Shown here piece by piece: positions 52,207 through 60,888 of a DNA stretch of 64,000 nucleotides. The position numbers and the translations under genes were made by a program. Position 1 is the first letter of the stretch; every line of letters starts with the position of its first letter. This stretch comes from Arthrobacter ulcerisalmonis (GTDB taxonomy: Bacteria; Actinomycetota; Actinomycetes; Actinomycetales; Micrococcaceae), in NCBI RefSeq assembly GCF_900609065.1, contig NZ_UXAU01000013.1, forward strand, positions 62,001 through 126,000, given 5' to 3'. The notes below the pieces were generated by a model, which had not been told where the DNA came from, did not search any database, and saw only the letters and a list, made by a program, of their open reading frames with translations.

Positions 52207-53259
52207 TCACGGGGCTTCGTTGACGGGCTTGGACGGGGCGGGGCCGGTTGGTTCCGCCCGGGTAAGAAAGTCGGTGGCCTGTAGGCGGCCCACAGGGTGG
52301 CCGCCGCCCAGGACGGGTGCAGTGGCAATGGCTGCAAGGGGTTCGGTATTCACTCCGAGGGCCTCGAGGAGGGCGACCGTGGCGGGCATTCTGGCGCGAT
52401 CGCCGCCGTCGGAAATTTTCACGGCCACGGCGCGGCCATCGGGGAGGCCTACCAGCTGCACTCCTTCGAAACCGTCTTTTGCCACCGATCCGGGGAGTAG
52501 GCGCATGAGTGCGGTGACGTCCCTGCTAACGCCGGCCACCATATCCGGGTGCTGCTGCATGGCGAGCCCGACGGCGGCTTCCGCACTGCCGTCGTCGGCC
52601 GCTGCGGCTTGGGCGATGAGGCCGAAAGCGCGGGCCATGCCGCGGAGGGTGAGCGCAAAGAGCGGGGTGCCGCAGCCGTCAGTGCTGAGCGCTGCGGGTT
52701 GCTCGCCGGTCAGTTCGGCCACGGTGGCGGCGACGAGCTGCTGCAGCGGATGGGTGGGGTTGAGGTAGCCCTGGACAGGCCAGTCGTTGATGACGCAGGT
52801 GGCCACCATGGCGGCATGTTTGCCCGAGCAGTTCTGCGTCACCTGCCCGGCGCTGCCGCCGTGCCGCAGCCAGTCTTCCCGCTCGGCCACGCCGTAGGGC
52901 AGATCGGTGCTGTTGGCGAGGTCCGCAACGCTGCGACCGTGCAGGGTGAGAGTGCGGACGGCGCCGTCGCGGTGCTGGGCCGCGCCGGAGTGGCTGGCGG
53001 CTGCCAAAGCCAGGAGATCCGCGGGCAGGACCAGTCCCGCCCGGACCATCGCCACGGCCTGCAGCGGCTTCAGCGAGGACCGGGGATAGAAAGGAGCCAG
53101 CGGTTCGCCTGCAGAGGCCAGGATTGCGCCATCTGCGCCCACGGCGATGGCTGAGCCGTAGTGGATGCTTTCCACGAGGCCGTCGCGGGTGGCGGCGACC
53201 AGCGGGACGTGCCGGGCAAATCCTGCCTCGTGGGCAGCGGAAATCGTGGGGGAGTCCAT
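52207..53259 (-). CDS. L-asparaginase, Rhizobium etli type
   Basis: The 350-residue protein belongs to the R. etli-type asparaginase (Asparaginase_II) family, unrelated to the E. coli type. Motifs seen are PRSSLKPLQAVAMV (Ser61/62-Lys64), AAASHSGAAQHRDG, TQNCSGKHAAMVATC (Cys144 and Lys147) and LSTDGCGTPLFALT (Cys196). The Cys-x-x-Lys plus distant Cys set corresponds to the zinc site known in the R. etli enzyme. It hydrolyses asparagine to aspartate and ammonia, the first step of the operon. CCAAGGACACC precedes the ATG. Confidence 0.9.
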   Translation of the reverse strand: MDSPTISAAHEAGFARHVPLVAATRDGLVESIHYGSAIAVGADGAILASAGEPLAPFYPRSSLKPLQAVAMVRAGLVLPADLLALAAASHSGAAQHRDGAVRTLTLHGRSVADLANSTDLPYGVAEREDWLRHGGSAGQVTQNCSGKHAAMVATCVINDWPVQGYLNPTHPLQQLVAATVAELTGEQPAALSTDGCGTPLFALTLRGMARAFGLIAQAAAADDGSAEAAVGLAMQQHPDMVAGVSRDVTALMRLLPGSVAKDGFEGVQLVGLPDGRAVAVKISDGGDRARMPATVALLEALGVNTEPLAAIATAPVLGGGHPVGRLQATDFLTRAEPTGPAPSKPVNEAP

Positions 53260-53282
53260 GGTGTCCTTGGGTGGGTGCGGAG

Positions 53283-54005
53283 TCAGTTATTAAGAATGGA
53301 GTCCAGGGCCAAGCCAACGGCATCGAGGTGCCGGGCCATGGCGGCGCGGGATTCTTCGGCAGAACCGGATTCAATGGCCGCAACAATGAGCTGGTGTTCA
53401 CGGTCTGAGGCGTGCTGGCGGTCAGCCACCATGTTGAGGGTTTCGGACTGGTGCGCCATGGCTTCGCGGATATCCGTCACCACTTTGGCGAAGACCTTGT
53501 TTCCGCTGGCAATGGCGATGGTGGCGTGGAAGCTGGCGTCCAGGGACACCCAGGCTTCGAGATCGTTTTCTGTGGCCATCTGGGCCACGATCTGGTGCAG
53601 CGTTTCGACTTCCTCGGCGGTTCGACGCTCAGCTGCCAGCCCAGCAGCCGGGATTTCGATGTGGGGGCGGGCTTCGGTGAGGTCCCGTGCCGAGTATTGG
53701 CCCAGCGTGAGGTCGTTGGCCACCTTGTTGGCCACCACGAACGTGCCCTTTCCCGTTTTGGTCACGGTGAGGCCCAAAGCCGTGCAAGACCGCAAGGCCT
53801 CGCGGATGACTGAACGGCTGACGCTGTAGCGCTGGGACAGTGCGGCCTCGGACTCGAGCTTGGTGCCCAACGCCAGGAATCCCGACTCGATTTCTGCGCG
53901 GAGGGTTTTGAAGACAGCTTCGGCGGCACTGAGCCGGGTAAGCGGCGGGGCTGCGGCGCTACGCGGGACGGGCTGTCCTGCTGTCCGGCTGTCTGACAGG
54001 TTCAC
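53283..54005 (-). CDS. FadR-type GntR regulator of the asparagine operon
   Basis: The 240-residue protein has a GntR winged helix in residues 25-95: AEAVFKTLRAEIESGFLALGTKL, SEAALSQRYSVSRSVIREALRSC, and GKGTFV as the wing. The all-helical FCD domain follows, with DLTEARPHIEIPAAGLAAER and DASFHATIAIASGNKVF; His residues there form the usual metal/ligand pocket. It is the first gene of the group and is followed 23 bases later by the asparaginase gene, so it likely responds to asparagine, aspartate or fumarate. GTG at 54005 is the start. Confidence 0.88.
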   Translation of the reverse strand: MNLSDSRTAGQPVPRSAAAPPLTRLSAAEAVFKTLRAEIESGFLALGTKLESEAALSQRYSVSRSVIREALRSCTALGLTVTKTGKGTFVVANKVANDLTLGQYSARDLTEARPHIEIPAAGLAAERRTAEEVETLHQIVAQMATENDLEAWVSLDASFHATIAIASGNKVFAKVVTDIREAMAHQSETLNMVADRQHASDREHQLIVAAIESGSAEESRAAMARHLDAVGLALDSILNN

Positions 54006-54121
54006 GGGTTAAATATGGCACCGGTCACATCGAGTGTCAAGTGGCTCACCTCGAGAGCGCCACGCCGTGGAGGCTCGCCAGCCATCCCCGTTGTCCCGCA
54101 GCACGCGGTGCCGACGGCTCG

Positions 54122-54739
54122 TTACAGGTGCTGGATGCCGGCCCGCTGCATGGCGTCCTTGTACGTATCCACGTTCTTGGTGACCAGTTCCTCCTGCTTG
54201 GTCTCCGAGACGGCGAAGGCCCGGCCGCCCAATGCTGTTGCCTTGTAGATCTTAATGCCGCTGTTGCGCAGCGACGAGTGATAAGTCTTCTCAAACAGGG
54301 CCAGGAACGTGGCGGCATCAGTGCCATGAGCGATGATGGCGGACACCCGGGAATTGATCTTCAGGAACTGGCGGAACGGGCGCAAGCCATCCGTTTTCTC
54401 CTGCACACTCAGCGCGGACGGGAGGCCCTGGTCGCGGATCCACGGGTAGGCGTTCCATGGCATGACGTAGCGAGGATCAAGTTCGGCGAGATCATAGATC
54501 TGGGTGGCCCGCCGGGCGCCTTCGTCGTCATTGTTGTGAGAGATGAAGCCAGATTCGGTGCCCTTTCCGGGGCTGACTTGCAGGCTGACAATCCGGCACT
54601 CGTCTTCGTCGTGCACTGGATCGATGTACGGGACGGTGGAACCTGGCTTCTTTTCCATGAGTTCATCGCAAAGCTGGGTAACTTTTGCGATGTTCGGTTC
54701 CTGTAGCAGGGCCTTTTTTTCATCCCAGTCGATCGTCAC
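54122..54739 (-). CDS. Uracil-DNA-glycosylase-superfamily-like protein (tentative)
   Basis: From GTG at 54739 (GAGGGAGAAATC upstream) the product is 205 residues. The pattern VMPWNAYPWI, then FRQFLKINSRVSAIIAHGTDA near residue 140, and FEKTYHSSLRNSGIKIYKA resembles the strand order and Asn/Pro and Gly-containing motifs of the uracil-DNA glycosylase superfamily, but the catalytic His-Pro-Ser motif is not clear. Many relatives are annotated only as hypothetical. It is a soluble cytoplasmic protein, not obviously part of an operon. Confidence in the family is low; that it is a gene is likely. Confidence 0.65.
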   Translation of the reverse strand: MTIDWDEKKALLQEPNIAKVTQLCDELMEKKPGSTVPYIDPVHDEDECRIVSLQVSPGKGTESGFISHNNDDEGARRATQIYDLAELDPRYVMPWNAYPWIRDQGLPSALSVQEKTDGLRPFRQFLKINSRVSAIIAHGTDAATFLALFEKTYHSSLRNSGIKIYKATALGGRAFAVSETKQEELVTKNVDTYKDAMQRAGIQHL

Positions 54740-54854
54740 GATTTCTCCCTCGGCAGCAAGGCGTCCAATATCGGCGTCCTCTTCCACTCTACGCTTTCCG
54801 GGGTGTCGGCGGCACTCAAAACCGAACTGCGACGCCTGGACCAGGACCTCCGGA

Positions 54855-55763
54855 TCACACCGCCCCGCCAAACGCGCAATGCAACTTCACATCGCCCACG
54901 TCCACGCGTTGGGTGAATCCCACAAACGCCCAGCCTTCCTTCAACATCAACGGCGAGGGGTAGACGGCAAAGACTGAGCCTCCCCCCGGGCTGGGTATGG
55001 CTGCCAACGGAGCGCTCCGGGTAGGCGCAGACCACAGGTTAACCAGGCCAGGCTCCGAGTCGGGCCAGGGCGAGCCGGGGCAAATTCCACCCCAGGCCGG
55101 GATGGGTGCCGTTTGGACGGGCCACGTCTGGTCGCCCTCGGTATGCACGGTGATGGTGCGTTGCTGCAGGCCAGTCCCTGGTTCGGAGCAAGGGACCCGG
55201 TCATCAATAACCCGCTGACGCAGCCGCTGCGTAATTTCGACCCTGCCCTGACCCGGAACCACTGAGTCCACCGCCGTGCCGCACTTGCCGCTTTGCGCGA
55301 TCGGGTACTTGACCTGTACGGCGCCCTGGTCCTGGAGGAGCCACAGGTACCAGAGCCGTTCGTAGGTGTTGTCGCCGCTCCTGGAAATGCTGGCAACGGC
55401 GTCATCGTCGCCGTCCCCATCCACATCGCCATAAGCAACGTCCTGGAACTCGAAGCTGCCGGCGCCTTCTGCTGCCTGGACGGTGGCCTGGCCGTCCACC
55501 AGGGTCAACGCCACCGGCACCTCGACGCCGCCTGCGGAATACAGCCATGGCACATTCCTGAGATCAACAGCCCGGATGTCCTTGGCCGCCGCGGGGGGCG
55601 ACTCGTTGCCCTGCACTCCGGCGATGGCTGCCGGATCTTTGGACGCATCTGCTGGCTGGCCCGAGGGCTGGTCCGTTCGCGGCCCGGCAGGTCCGCTGCA
55701 GGCGCTCACCCCCGCAAGTGTCAGGACTGCGGCGAGGGCAACAGAGTGACGCGACAGTCGCAT
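54855..55763 (-). CDS. Secreted lipoprotein with FG-GAP-like calcium motif
   Basis: From ATG at 55763 the product is 302 residues: basic MRLSRHS, a hydrophobic core and lipobox GVSAC with Cys22, then a Pro/Ser linker. The mature domain has AYGDVDGDGDDDAVASIS, a DxDGDGxxD calcium-binding loop as in FG-GAP repeats, followed by a beta-rich region with several Cys (KCGTAV, VPCSEPG, GICPG, LHCAFGG). No specific family is recognised. It is divergent from the GIY-YIG-like gene. Confidence 0.75.
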   Translation of the reverse strand: MRLSRHSVALAAVLTLAGVSACSGPAGPRTDQPSGQPADASKDPAAIAGVQGNESPPAAAKDIRAVDLRNVPWLYSAGGVEVPVALTLVDGQATVQAAEGAGSFEFQDVAYGDVDGDGDDDAVASISRSGDNTYERLWYLWLLQDQGAVQVKYPIAQSGKCGTAVDSVVPGQGRVEITQRLRQRVIDDRVPCSEPGTGLQQRTITVHTEGDQTWPVQTAPIPAWGGICPGSPWPDSEPGLVNLWSAPTRSAPLAAIPSPGGGSVFAVYPSPLMLKEGWAFVGFTQRVDVGDVKLHCAFGGAV

Positions 55764-55876
55764 GGGGTGGCCTTTGGTTCGGCGGAACGGCGTTGCGCCG
55801 AACCTACGACGACGGACTGAGGCTGTCAACGCAAAATCTGGTCAAGTCCGTTGCGGCCTTACTGTTCAATGGATTC

Positions 55877-56374
55877 ATGCAGTTCAGCAAGAAGGATCTC
55901 AAGGCCGAAGGTTTCAGCGGCTTCCGCGCCATGACAGACCTGGACATCAACCGCGTTCCACAGGGTCCGGGGCTTTTCACCATTTCTGCCCCCGCAGACT
56001 TCGAACCACGATTCCTCAAGACCAGCGTTGCTGGGACCTTCAAGAAACGAAATCCCACGTTGTCCAAGGAGGAATTGGCCGCGGAATGGGTGCCTGGCGC
56101 AACACTGCTATACCTGGGCAAGGCAGGGCCGGGCAGCCAGGGTAACCGAGGCCTGCGGCGGCAAATCAAGGAATTCCTTGATTTCGGCAGAGCCAAGCCG
56201 CCGGGACATTGGGACGGCCGGCTCGTCTGGCAACTCCTCGACGCCGAAGACCTGGTCTTTGCCTGGAAAGAGCTTCCCGCCGAACAACTCGGCACCGCCG
56301 AGGCTTCCTATCACGCAGCGTTTGTGGAACACCATGGCAGGTTGCCCTTCGCCAACCTGACCCAGGCCCGCTGA
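55877..56374 (+). CDS. GIY-YIG nuclease-like protein
   Basis: The 165-residue protein shows the order of GIY-YIG motifs: GLFTI at residues 32-36, LLYLGKAG at 77-84 (YLG in place of YIG), Arg94/Arg95 in GLRRQIKEF, and Glu142 followed by FVEHHGRLPFAN with Asn160, the last metal-side and terminal motifs. Such proteins cut DNA; here the target is unknown. A 40-residue insertion separates the first two motifs, longer than usual. ATG at 55877 was chosen; the frame is open upstream but overlaps the divergent lipoprotein gene. No second nuclease or methylase adjoins. Confidence 0.62.
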   Translation: MQFSKKDLKAEGFSGFRAMTDLDINRVPQGPGLFTISAPADFEPRFLKTSVAGTFKKRNPTLSKEELAAEWVPGATLLYLGKAGPGSQGNRGLRRQIKEFLDFGRAKPPGHWDGRLVWQLLDAEDLVFAWKELPAEQLGTAEASYHAAFVEHHGRLPFANLTQAR

Positions 56375-56521
56375 CCCATCTCGGAGCCTTTTCCTGGATC
56401 CGCCGACCAGGACCCGCAGGCCTGCACCGCCGCCCTGCGCCCATCCTCCTGCGCTCGCCGTCCAGCCGCGGAAAGCCCGCCAAGCCGGAGTGTCTCCCGG
56501 CACGCAGCCCGGCGTTTGCCC

Positions 56522-57988
56522 CTAAGCCAGCAGGCCGGCGTCGTGCGTAAAACGCCCTGCCAGCAGCGTGGCGGCAACGGGCATCGCGGCGAACTCATCG
56601 GCAGAAACCGTGAGCGGGTCGGCGTCCAGCAGGACGAGGTCAGCCGCGTCGCCGAGCCGCACGGTACCGCGGCCGCGGGTGCTGGCAAGGAGCGCCTGTT
56701 CGCGGGTAATGGCCTCCTGCGGCTGCCACGGCTCCCGGCCATCCAAGGCCGAGCGGGTAGTGGCGGCGGACATGGCGGACCACGGATCCAGGGGGGCCAC
56801 GGGAGCATCCGATCCCAAGATCAGTGTTGCGCCGGCATCGATGAGCCGTTTCAGCGGGAACGCGCGGTGGGTCTGGCCCGCCCAGTTGGCGTCGGCAGCG
56901 TCCCGGTCATCGAGGGCATGGCGCGGCTGCACGCTCGCCAACACCCCCAGGGGACCAAAGCGGTCGAAATCAGCCGTCCTGACAAATTGAGCGTGCTCAA
57001 TCCGGCCGCCGGTTCCTACCTTTTCAAACGCGTCCAACGCCACGCGGTTTGCGGCGTCGCCGATCGCGTGGACTGCCGGTACAAACCCGGTGTCCCGGGC
57101 GCGCTCCAGCAGCTTGAGGAGTTCACCTTCGGCGACCGTCAGCAGGCCGAACCCACCCAACGGATACGCGTCCACGCAGTAGGCGGTCCGGGTGTTGAGG
57201 GAGCCGTCGATCAGGACTTTCAGGGGTCCCACCTGGAGGAGGCCCCGTCCGCCGCCGACGTCCATTCCCGTGTGTAGGCCCTGGTTCACCGCGCGCTCAA
57301 GGTCCTGTGGATAGACTCCGGCGTCCACCCGCAAAGAGTCCGCACCCGCCGCGATCCTGCGCAGCCACGAGTCCACGTTCCACGTCATCTCGAAGTCCAC
57401 AACGCCTACCACGCCCCGGGCTGCGGCGGTGCGCGACGCTTGGTCAACCCAGGGATCCAGGATCGCGTCCGGCAGCTGGCCCAGTGTTCGGGTCAAGGCA
57501 AAGGCAGGTTCCTCGCGGAGCAACCCCGAACTGTCCACGGCAACGCCAAAATGCCTGGCTGCGGCACTGTTGACCCATACACAATGCAGGTCGTGGCTGA
57601 TCAGCGCAGTGGGTGCGGCTCCCGCGGCGGCATCCAGCAGGTCCAGGCTCGGCAGGTCGGGCCAGAGCGCGTCCCGGAACCCCACGCCCACCAGTGGCTG
57701 GTTGCCTGTTCGGTCCAGCGCAGAGCGTTCGACGGCGGCGGCAGCCTCCCGCGCGGATCCCGCGGTGGCGAGGTCAAGCCGGTTGGCGTGCATGGCCCAC
57801 TGGTTCATATGCACGTGCTCGTCCCAGAGGCCGGGAATCAGGTAGCGACCGCCACAGTCGACCACCTGCGCGGTAACTGGGAGGGCCTCTGAGGCCGGTC
57901 GACTGGCGGCGACCAACCCGCGGCGCAGCTCAAGATGTATCGGTTCTTGGCCGGGCAAGCGGACATTGGCGAGGGTCAGGTTAGTCAC
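56522..57988 (-). CDS. Amidohydrolase (YtcJ-like, amidohydrolase family 3)
   Basis: The 488-residue protein has GGRYLIPGLWDEHVHMNQWAM with the metal-binding His-x-His, ISHDLHCVWVNSAA, GVVGVVDFEMTW, HAIGDAANRVALDAFEK with the conserved His, RIEHAQFV, and ILGSDAPVAPLDPW with the metal Asp. This is the amidohydrolase_3/YtcJ layout; substrates are unknown amides or cyclic compounds. GTG at 57988 overlaps the stop of the S4 gene (GTGACTAA); TTG at 58000 is an alternative. The pair is therefore co-translated, though functionally unrelated on present evidence. Confidence 0.88.
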   Translation of the reverse strand: MTNLTLANVRLPGQEPIHLELRRGLVAASRPASEALPVTAQVVDCGGRYLIPGLWDEHVHMNQWAMHANRLDLATAGSAREAAAAVERSALDRTGNQPLVGVGFRDALWPDLPSLDLLDAAAGAAPTALISHDLHCVWVNSAAARHFGVAVDSSGLLREEPAFALTRTLGQLPDAILDPWVDQASRTAAARGVVGVVDFEMTWNVDSWLRRIAAGADSLRVDAGVYPQDLERAVNQGLHTGMDVGGGRGLLQVGPLKVLIDGSLNTRTAYCVDAYPLGGFGLLTVAEGELLKLLERARDTGFVPAVHAIGDAANRVALDAFEKVGTGGRIEHAQFVRTADFDRFGPLGVLASVQPRHALDDRDAADANWAGQTHRAFPLKRLIDAGATLILGSDAPVAPLDPWSAMSAATTRSALDGREPWQPQEAITREQALLASTRGRGTVRLGDAADLVLLDADPLTVSADEFAAMPVAATLLAGRFTHDAGLLA

Positions 57989-58367
57989 GGTGACCGGCAA
58001 GCCGTTCCATTTCGCGTCGATCCTTTTTGGTGGGTCGGCCGGTACCGCGGTCGCGCTGCGGCAGGCCCAAGGCGGGGGCTACTGGCCGCGGCGGGGTGTG
58101 GTCGGTGAAGCAGTGCGAAGCGGCTTCGGCGCCAACCCGTTTGTTGATCAGTCGCCGCACTTCAAGGGTGCGTTCAAAGCCGGAAAGCCGGACGGTGACG
58201 GTATCTCCGGTCACCACCGTGGCGGAGGCTTTGGCCGGGCTGCCGTTGAGCCGAATGTGGCCGGCACGGCATGACGCCGTGGCGAGTGACCGCGTCTTGT
58301 ACGCGCGGACAGCCCACAGCCAGGCATCGATGCGGACATTGGCGGGGGAGGAGGGGAGGCTGGTCAT
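57981..58367 (-). CDS. S4-domain RNA-binding protein (Hsp15-like)
   Basis: The 128-residue protein has an S4 domain in residues 8-70: VRIDAWLWAVRAYKTRSLAT, GHIRLNGSPAKASATVVTGD. The C-terminus is basic (PTKKDRREMERLAGHRD). It resembles Hsp15, which rescues stalled 50S subunits carrying peptidyl-tRNA. ATG at 58367 is used; GTG at 58376 is an alternative. It overlaps the following amidohydrolase gene. Confidence 0.85.
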   Translation of the reverse strand: MTSLPSSPANVRIDAWLWAVRAYKTRSLATASCRAGHIRLNGSPAKASATVVTGDTVTVRLSGFERTLEVRRLINKRVGAEAASHCFTDHTPPRPVAPALGLPQRDRGTGRPTKKDRREMERLAGHRD

Positions 58368-58450
58368 GGTTGGCACCGAGTATAGCGCCGGAAGCCGCTG
58401 CCGGTTGGGACAGCGGCGTCCGGACGGTGCATTGGATCAGGCTCTGGGCG

Positions 58451-58864
58451 TTAGCTGGTGGGCGGTGCCGGGGGCTGGTAGCCGGGAGGAGCTGGCGGTC
58501 CGGACTGGTACGGGTTGGGGGCTGACTGGCCGTAAGGATTCTGCGGGCCGCCGGCGGGGTAGCTGGTGTGCCCGGACGAGGTGCCACCCTGCAGTTCCAC
58601 CAGGCGTGCAGTGTTTTCCGCCGTGCGAATACCGGCGATGAGCGATTCCAAGCCAATCCGGGCAAGCGCCAGGTAGATCACCACAAACAGCGGGCCAATG
58701 ATGAGGAGCGTCACGAAACCCAGAGCCGGTTCTCCGGTGGCGAAGGCGGTGATCACGAAGATGAGATAAGTGACGCCTAGCCCCACCATGATCAAGATGT
58801 AGACGATTTTGGCGATGGACGGCGAAATGAACTTGGTGAATGACAAATCGAACAGGTTCTTCAA
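58451..58864 (-). CDS. DUF4282 membrane protein
   Basis: The 137-residue protein starts KNLFDLSFTKFISPSIAKIVYIL, the DUF4282 opening, has two membrane segments (IVYILIMVGLGVTYLIFVI; VTLLIIGPLFVVIYLALARI), then LESLIAGIRTAENTARLVEL. The tail is Pro/Tyr/Gln-rich (GPQNPYGQSAPNPYQS), cytoplasmic or external. The function is unknown. It has an ordinary ribosome-binding site (GGGGGAACTTTGAAG-type, CGGGGGAACTTTG upstream). Confidence 0.82.
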   Translation of the reverse strand: MKNLFDLSFTKFISPSIAKIVYILIMVGLGVTYLIFVITAFATGEPALGFVTLLIIGPLFVVIYLALARIGLESLIAGIRTAENTARLVELQGGTSSGHTSYPAGGPQNPYGQSAPNPYQSGPPAPPGYQPPAPPTS

Positions 58865-58987
58865 AGTTCCCCCGATGCGAAGGGCCCACTACGGCAGGCA
58901 GGTCAATGATGTGGCCAGCCTAGACCGCGCCGCTGCTTGTTGCCATGGAAATCTGGAAGTTTCTTCCAATCGCCGGATTTGTGGCTC

Positions 58988-59851
58988 CTAAAGCACCGGT
59001 TGCGCGAGAACGTCCGCCAGACTCAGGGGATCGTGCCCGGTCAGGCCGTGGACGTCGGGCGATACGCCGCCGAGCTCACCGGAACCCATGGCCGTGTAAG
59101 TACTCACCCAGGCGTCGAGTTGCCACGGTTCCGCGTTGTAGCTGGCACGCGACGCGTACGCTTCCTCCAGCGTCTCCTCATGGAAGCGGATGTCCCGGCC
59201 GGTTGCCGTGGAGATGACGACGGCGGCCTGGGCCAGCGTCAGGTCCTCCGGCCCAGTCAGGTTGTAGGTCTGCCCGCGGTGGACTGCCGGGTCCCGTAGG
59301 ACTGCGGTGGCGCACCTGGCAACGTCCGTGCGGGCCACCCCAGCAAAGGCGCCGCTACCGCCTGGGCCGCGGATGACGCCGTCGTCCCCTGCCAATTGCG
59401 GCAGGAAATCCAGGTAGAAGTTGTCGCGCAGGATCGTGTAGTCCATTCCGGAGGCGCGGAGGTGCTGTTCGGTAGCAAAATGGTCCCGGGCAAGCGTGAA
59501 GGTGGCATCCGCGGCAGCACCAACGAACGACGTGTACACGACGTGGGCTACACCAGCCCGGGCAGCCGCGTCGATGAACGTGATGTGCTGTGCGAGGCGA
59601 TCCACGGCCTCGGCCGCAGACACCATGAAGAGTACGTCCACGCCGGCCAGTGCCAACTCGGCGGCAGCCGCATCGCTGTAGCTGCAGACAACGGCCCGGG
59701 TGCCATCAAACTGGGGTGCCCGGGCCAAATCGCGAACAACCAGCCGCTGCTCCATGCCGGCAGCAGCGAGTTCCTTCGCTACCAGGCCGCCAAGATTACC
59801 GGTTGAGCCAGTGATAGCCAGCGCGGGGAGTGGCTCGTTCTGCTGTGACAT
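58988..59851 (-). CDS. NmrA-like NAD(P)-binding reductase
   Basis: The 287-residue protein has ALAITGSTGNLGGLVAKELAAAG, the Rossmann glycine motif, then VVRDLARAPQFDGTRAV, VDVLFMVSAAEAVDR, and YTILRDNFYLDFLPQLA, the NmrA/QorB pattern of quinone reductase-like or redox-sensor proteins. The Tyr-x-x-x-Lys pair of classical SDRs is absent. It follows the aldo/keto reductase gene after six bases, so they form an operon. Confidence 0.85.
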   Translation of the reverse strand: MSQQNEPLPALAITGSTGNLGGLVAKELAAAGMEQRLVVRDLARAPQFDGTRAVVCSYSDAAAAELALAGVDVLFMVSAAEAVDRLAQHITFIDAAARAGVAHVVYTSFVGAAADATFTLARDHFATEQHLRASGMDYTILRDNFYLDFLPQLAGDDGVIRGPGGSGAFAGVARTDVARCATAVLRDPAVHRGQTYNLTGPEDLTLAQAAVVISTATGRDIRFHEETLEEAYASRASYNAEPWQLDAWVSTYTAMGSGELGGVSPDVHGLTGHDPLSLADVLAQPVL

Positions 59852-59857
59852 GGGTAC

Positions 59858-60862
59858 CTATCCTTGGCGCTTCTCGGGGGAGGTGGTCAGGGCCGGATCG
59901 CGCTGGGCCAAGGCGCCCACAGCGGCATCGACCTTCTCCATGATTCCGGCGTCCAGGACCACGCCAGCGGCGGCGACTGTATCGGCGATCTGCTCTGGGC
60001 GGGACGCGCCCACAATAGCCGAAGCGACGTTGGGGTTCTGCAGGACCCAAGCCACGGCCAACTGCGGCATGGTGAGGCCGGCCTCGGCAGCGACAGGTTT
60101 GAGCGCCTGGACGGCAGTCAGAACGTCATCACGCAGCCATCGTTCGATCATCTGCGCACCGCCCTTGTCGTCGGTAGCCCGGCTGCCCTGCGGTGCTGGC
60201 TGGCCGGGAAGGTATTTCCCGCTGAGGACGCCCTGGGCCATGGGGGACCAGACAATCTGGGAAACGCCGAGCTCTTCCGAGGCTGGCACCACCTCGGCCT
60301 CGATGACCCGCCACAGCATGGAGTATTGCGGCTGGTTGGAGATGAGCTGGAAGCCCAGTTCCTTGGCCAGCGCGTGTCCGTTGCGCAGTTGCTCCGCCGT
60401 CCATTCGCTCACGCCAATGTAGAGGGCCTTGCCTTGCCGGACCACGTCGGCAAAGGCCTGCATGGTTTCTTCCAAGGGCGTTTCCACGTCGTACCGGTGG
60501 GCCTGGTAGAGGTCCACGTAATCGGTCTGCAGGCGGCTGAGGGAACCGTTGATGGCTTCCATGATGTGCTTGCGGGACAGGCCAAGGTCGTTCTTGCCCT
60601 TAGGTCCGGTGGGCCCAAACACCTTGGTGAAAACTTCGACGGATTCGCGGCGCTCGCCTTTCAGCGCCGCACCGAGGACCGTCTCTGCAGCGGTGTTGGC
60701 GTAGACGTCGGCAGTGTCGAAGGTGCTGATGCCGGCGTCGAGGGCAGCCCGGACGCACTGGGTGGCGGTGTCGTTCTCCACCTGGGAGCCATGGGTCAGC
60801 CAGTTGCCAAGCGTAATTTCTGAGACTTTGAAGCCGCTGTTGCCGAGGTATCTGAATTCCAT
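59858..60862 (-). CDS. Aldo/keto reductase (Kv-beta/YghZ-like)
   Basis: The 334-residue protein matches aldo/keto reductases: MEFRYLGNSGFKVSEITLGNW, GISTFDTADVYANTAAETVLG with the catalytic Asp and Tyr, LSRLQTDYVDLYQAHRYD with the catalytic His region, and FQLISNQPQYSMLWRVIE. The NADPH-binding C-terminus is AIVGASRPEQI. It reduces aldehydes or ketones with NADPH. It is the upstream gene of the pair with the NmrA-like reductase. Confidence 0.92.
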   Translation of the reverse strand: MEFRYLGNSGFKVSEITLGNWLTHGSQVENDTATQCVRAALDAGISTFDTADVYANTAAETVLGAALKGERRESVEVFTKVFGPTGPKGKNDLGLSRKHIMEAINGSLSRLQTDYVDLYQAHRYDVETPLEETMQAFADVVRQGKALYIGVSEWTAEQLRNGHALAKELGFQLISNQPQYSMLWRVIEAEVVPASEELGVSQIVWSPMAQGVLSGKYLPGQPAPQGSRATDDKGGAQMIERWLRDDVLTAVQALKPVAAEAGLTMPQLAVAWVLQNPNVASAIVGASRPEQIADTVAAAGVVLDAGIMEKVDAAVGALAQRDPALTTSPEKRQG

Positions 60863-60888
60863 GCTTTCACGCTAGCCCAGTTGGTTGC

